NCBI GenBank assembly: GCA_045531965.1
Contig: JAZSFA010000017.1
Location: 1-64,000, forward strand
Direction: 5' to 3'
Length of the DNA stretch: 64,000 bases
Source of the DNA: CAMEON01 sp045531965
GTDB lineage: Bacteria > Bacillota > Clostridia > Oscillospirales > CAG-272
In this document: positions 61,153 to 64,000 of the stretch, one piece after another
How the letters are laid out: every line of letters starts with the position of its first letter
Numbering within the stretch: the stretch's first letter is position 1
Notes under the pieces: generated by a model
What the model was told of the DNA's origin: nothing
The model's input: the letters and a program-made list of their open reading frames with translations, nothing else
Database searches by the model: none
Position numbers and translations under genes: made by a program

Positions 61153-61278
61153 GTAGTGGTCAATGCCATAAATGGGCACAAAAGCGTATCGAGGTTGAGC
61201 GTTCCCCGTAACCCGACAGGGAATCCTACCCTATGCGATATATACGCCACCCACAATTTACGAAGGAGGTGCACCAAA

Positions 61279-61413
61279 ATGCTCAGAACTTACCAGCCTA
61301 AAAAGAGACAGAGAAAGAAGGAGCATGGCTTCAGAAAGAGAATGAGAACTGCTGATGGCAGAAACGTTCTCAAGAGAAGACGCGCTAAGGGCAGAAAGAG
61401 ACTGACCTATTGA
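61279..61413 (+). CDS. rpmH: 50S ribosomal protein L34
   Basis: 44-residue, very basic ribosomal protein: MLRTYQPKKRQRKKEHGFRK in its first 20 residues, ending GRKRLTY. The ATG at 61279 follows GAAGGAGGT. It begins the conserved rpmH-rnpA-yidD-yidC cluster that lies next to dnaA in many bacteria. Confidence 0.98.
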   Translation: MLRTYQPKKRQRKKEHGFRKRMRTADGRNVLKRRRAKGRKRLTY

Positions 61414-61657
61414 TCAGCGGAATCAGCGTGAAGCTTTGCGCTTTATTCCCACATGAGGCAGAACCCAAGACGCTCGATTCGCCGCTGTTTTGCCATAGAA
61501 AAACCGCCGATGACTGATAGAACAAGGTTTTAGCTGTGTCTGTCTTTCCTCGGGGTTTTTTCTTGCTATGAAATATGTAACCGTTTTGAAAGTTCTTGAA
61601 GGGTACGGGAAACATAAATGAAAATCGTTATTAGATGTTTCCCCCATATGAAGAAAA

Positions 61658-62083
61658 ATGAAGGACATCGCCATTAAGGAGAATCATTTATATCAAAAGG
61701 CATTTCGCCGCGGCCAACGATGGTCGGGGCAATTTGTGACGGTCTGTGTCCTGAAAGATCTTCATGCAAAGCGACTGATGAAAGAAAGTCCTCAAAAGCA
61801 ATATCTGAATCGAATCGGTTTGTCGGTTCCCAAGCGGGAAGGTGGCGCCGTGGAACGAAACCGCGTCAAACGTATTCTGAGGGCAGGTCTTGCGGAGGTG
61901 CGAAAAAAGAAACCCCTAAAAACGGGATATTTGATCGTGATCTCTACCCGAAAGGGCATAGAAAAAATCAAAAGCACAGCTGTTGCATCTGAACTTCATT
62001 ATATTTTCAAAAAACTGGATATGTTTGCTGCCCCTGCAAGCAAACCCGGTCAACAAGAGGGGCATCATAAGTCACAGCCATGA
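61658..62083 (+). CDS. rnpA: Ribonuclease P protein component
   Basis: 141-residue protein subunit of RNase P, which trims tRNA 5' ends with the RNA subunit. The core motif is ERNRVKRILRAG, with FRRGQRWSG near the start. The ATG at 61658 has only a weak upstream site; the family alignment supports it. A polar tail of about 15 residues extends beyond the usual end. It overlaps yidD by four bases. The 244 bases between rpmH and rnpA show no clear structure. Confidence 0.95.
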   Translation: MKDIAIKENHLYQKAFRRGQRWSGQFVTVCVLKDLHAKRLMKESPQKQYLNRIGLSVPKREGGAVERNRVKRILRAGLAEVRKKKPLKTGYLIVISTRKGIEKIKSTAVASELHYIFKKLDMFAAPASKPGQQEGHHKSQP

Positions 62084-62469
62084 AAAAAATTTTCATGGCG
62101 CTCATCCGCTTCTATCAAAAGTGGATATCACCGCTTAAACCGCCTTGCTGCCGTTTCACGCCTACTTGTTCTGCATATGCTATGGAGGCGTTTGAAAGAA
62201 GAGGATGTATGGCGGGTTTTATTCTCATGATTTGGAGAATCCTGCGTTGCAGTCCTATGTCTCCTTCAGGATATGATCCTGTGCCGGAAAAGGGATTTCG
62301 CACTATGCCTATGCGATGGAGTACGTTTCGCAAGGCTCAAAATGAACCGCCCAAAATTCCCTTGGATGCGGAAGATAGGGCTTTGAATAACACTCAAGAT
62401 CATCTCAACACTGAGGATAAACAGGAGATCCAAATCAAAGACATTACAGACGAGTCGGACAAGCTATAA
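62080..62469 (+). CDS. yidD: Membrane protein insertion efficiency factor YidD
   Basis: 129-residue protein that aids YidC-dependent membrane insertion. The family motif CCRFTPTCSAYAMEA and GYDPVPEKGF are present, after an amphipathic N terminus (MALIRFYQKWISPLKP). The last 45 residues are an acidic, polar extension beyond the usual length of about 75-85. Its ATG overlaps the rnpA stop (ATGA). Confidence 0.96.
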   Translation: MKKIFMALIRFYQKWISPLKPPCCRFTPTCSAYAMEAFERRGCMAGFILMIWRILRCSPMSPSGYDPVPEKGFRTMPMRWSTFRKAQNEPPKIPLDAEDRALNNTQDHLNTEDKQEIQIKDITDESDKL

Positions 62470-62574
62470 AGCGAGAGCCGACATACGCAGCGGCCACAGA
62501 CAGAGGAGCCGCAAACCAAATGTCCCTTATACAAGGGATTAAAAACCATTACAAAGAATGGATTGGTATTGAAA

Positions 62575-64000
62575 ATGAAGCATATCATCCCTAAATTACG
62601 CAATTCCCGCTTATCTGCGATTGCCGTGAGACTGATCATGGCGCTGCTGGTGCTGACCATGCTCGGCGGTGTTTTGACAGCTTGCGGAAGAAACGCAAAT
62701 ACGACTACCATCACACTGAAGGCAAATACCATCACCGTAGACGAGAATAATGCTTTGAGTGAAGATGATATCAATGATCTCGCAGCTGAGATTGCCGGTA
62801 AAAAGAACGGTGCGACCATCAGAGAATATTTGGTGGCTGCATATCGCGGCTATGACATGACTGCCGAAGGATTTAATGACGACAAACTTCCCGAGCCTAA
62901 CCTTGAAAAAGTCAGCGCTTATGCTTATAACGTCATCAAATACGAGAGCTTTGATATTGACAATAGCAAGAGCTATAAAAATCTGAATGCTCATGACGTG
63001 GAGGATCTGGTCAATTCTCTCAAGTCTACCGTAACTGTCGAATCCAAGATGAATTTTGTGGATACGCTCCTGCACTGGGTCGCTTTGGGTTTTGAATGGC
63101 TTATTAACGTGCCCGGATTTGGCAGTTTTATTCTCGGAACCTTCTATTTTGCTATCATCGTAGAAATTCTGATGTTGCCTCTTGCAATCTACCAGCAGAG
63201 AAATTCCCGCAAGCAAGCACTGCTTCGCCCCAAGGAAATGGCTATTCGAAAGAAATATGCCGGCAGAAACGATCAGGCAACCCAGCAAAAGGCATCTCAG
63301 GAAGTGGCAGAGATGTATCAGAAGGAAGGCTTTAGCCCGATGTCCGGTTGCTTGCCGTTGCTGTTGACATTCCCTGTCATTATCGCGCTCTATAACATCG
63401 TTATCAACCCCTTGAAATATATGTTGGGTGCATCTGATGAGCTGACCGCCGCCTTGACAACCTTCGCCAAAGCCTCTAAAGCTGCAGGCGGTCTCGGTAT
63501 GGAACTGAACACACAGTCCGGTACCATCGAGCTTCTGTCCCTGATCCGTAATGGCGGTCTTTCCGAAAGTATTTTGGAAGGATTCCCCCAGTTTGCCTTT
63601 TTCTCCAACGGTGCTTCCTGTGCGGAAGCATTGGAACCCCTTTTGGAGCGCATTCCCGATTTCTCTTTGTTCGGTGCTAACTTTGGTCTGAATCCCGGTA
63701 TTGAAAATCCTTGGTTGCTGTTTATCCCTGTGATAACCTTCGCCCTGTATTTCTTCAGTACCAAGCTCAACCGCAAGCTGACCTTCCAACCTACCGCCAA
63801 CGATCCTCAAAATGGCTGCTCCAACAACATGATGAATATTATGATGCCTGCCATGTCTGCCGGATTTACTTTCATTGTACCCGGTGCCGTGGGTATTTAC
63901 TGGGGATTCAAGAGTATTGTGGGTATGGTCAAGCAAGTGATCATTTCTAAGGTGATGCCTCTGCCTCAGTTTACCGAGGCTGATTTCAAGGCTGCCGAAA
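62575..64000 (+). CDS. yidC: Membrane protein insertase YidC, cut by the right edge
   Basis: At least 475 residues; the stop codon lies outside the window. It is a lipoprotein-type YidC/SpoIIIJ with signal peptide ending GVLTAC (Cys about 37), an extracytoplasmic domain to about residue 165, then membrane helices (FGSFILGTFYFAIIVEILMLP; GCLPLLLTFPVIIALYNIVI as two anchors) that insert proteins into the membrane. A long loop at about 280-375 lies between core helices. The start is ATG 62575; a TTG at 62569 is in frame. The 105-base gap after yidD holds a small hairpin at 62522-62537. Confidence 0.95.
   Translation, partial: MKHIIPKLRNSRLSAIAVRLIMALLVLTMLGGVLTACGRNANTTTITLKANTITVDENNALSEDDINDLAAEIAGKKNGATIREYLVAAYRGYDMTAEGFNDDKLPEPNLEKVSAYAYNVIKYESFDIDNSKSYKNLNAHDVEDLVNSLKSTVTVESKMNFVDTLLHWVALGFEWLINVPGFGSFILGTFYFAIIVEILMLPLAIYQQRNSRKQALLRPKEMAIRKKYAGRNDQATQQKASQEVAEMYQKEGFSPMSGCLPLLLTFPVIIALYNIVINPLKYMLGASDELTAALTTFAKASKAAGGLGMELNTQSGTIELLSLIRNGGLSESILEGFPQFAFFSNGASCAEALEPLLERIPDFSLFGANFGLNPGIENPWLLFIPVITFALYFFSTKLNRKLTFQPTANDPQNGCSNNMMNIMMPAMSAGFTFIVPGAVGIYWGFKSIVGMVKQVIISKVMPLPQFTEADFKAAE

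Larger units (their letters stand above)
60858..61278. other. efp-rpmH divergent intergenic region
   Basis: 421 bases without a gene. It holds the leftward efp promoter, the rightward rpmH promoter and a T-rich middle (60960-61120). No DnaA box was found here, unlike the rpmH-dnaA gap of many bacteria. Confidence 0.7.

Noticed and set aside
60858..61278. oriC in the efp-rpmH gap
   Set aside because: It lies next to rpmH but contains no DnaA box, whereas the dnaA-dnaN and mreC-gyrB gaps contain many.
61414..61657. A structured RNA between rpmH and rnpA
   Set aside because: No stable long stem or known motif could be found by eye; left as plain intergenic sequence.

Overview
The window looks like the replication-origin region of an anaerobic, Gram-positive member of the class Clostridia (Bacillota). 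The evidence is pyruvate:ferredoxin oxidoreductase, rubrerythrin, lipoprotein signal peptides, a lipoprotein-type YidC, remB between recF and gyrB, and near-consensus sigma-A promoters. I cannot name a genus from sequence alone. No tRNA, rRNA, insertion sequence, phage gene or CRISPR array was seen.

Positions 188-14397 hold a cluster of secreted proteins: two CBM9-like or beta-sandwich proteins, a lipoprotein with a nuclease/phosphatase (EEP) domain, a phosphodiester glycosidase (NAGPA) protein, a GH99-like protein and others, with acpP and a rubrerythrin inside it. Positions 14583-25935 carry rpsT, a hydrolase, a CotH-like lipoprotein, a copper-efflux pair (csoR and a copA fused to copZ), another surface protein, a YqeG phosphatase, an AraC regulator and two small membrane proteins. 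Positions 26139-31840 form a leaderless catabolic operon (TIM barrel, kinase, glycoside hydrolase, M24 peptidase, MBL hydrolase). Positions 32018-36544 encode a 1508-residue surface protein with a recent tandem duplication.

From 38192 to 49631 all genes run leftward: gyrA, mreD, mreC, gyrB, remB, recF, dnaN, dnaA. From 53757 most run rightward: mnmG, rsmG, three parS sites, parA, parB, then rpmH, rnpA, yidD and yidC (cut by the right edge); efp and a CD1247-type gene are exceptions. This strand switch and the DnaA boxes put oriC near 47.6-48.2 kb. A second dense DnaA-box locus lies at 42.4-42.8 kb, between mreC and gyrB.

Two things stand out as possibly undescribed. First, six secreted proteins share a C-terminal signal, Gly-Cys-x-Ser-Val followed by a hydrophobic helix and Lys/Arg; their low-complexity Thr/Glu/Pro/Asp linker always sits next to the membrane anchor, at whichever end the anchor is. 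Second, the mreC-gyrB gap combines two triplets of DnaA boxes at exact 12-bp spacing (the same arrangement recurs beside dnaA) with an array of TGACAT hexamers at exact 11-bp spacing between them.
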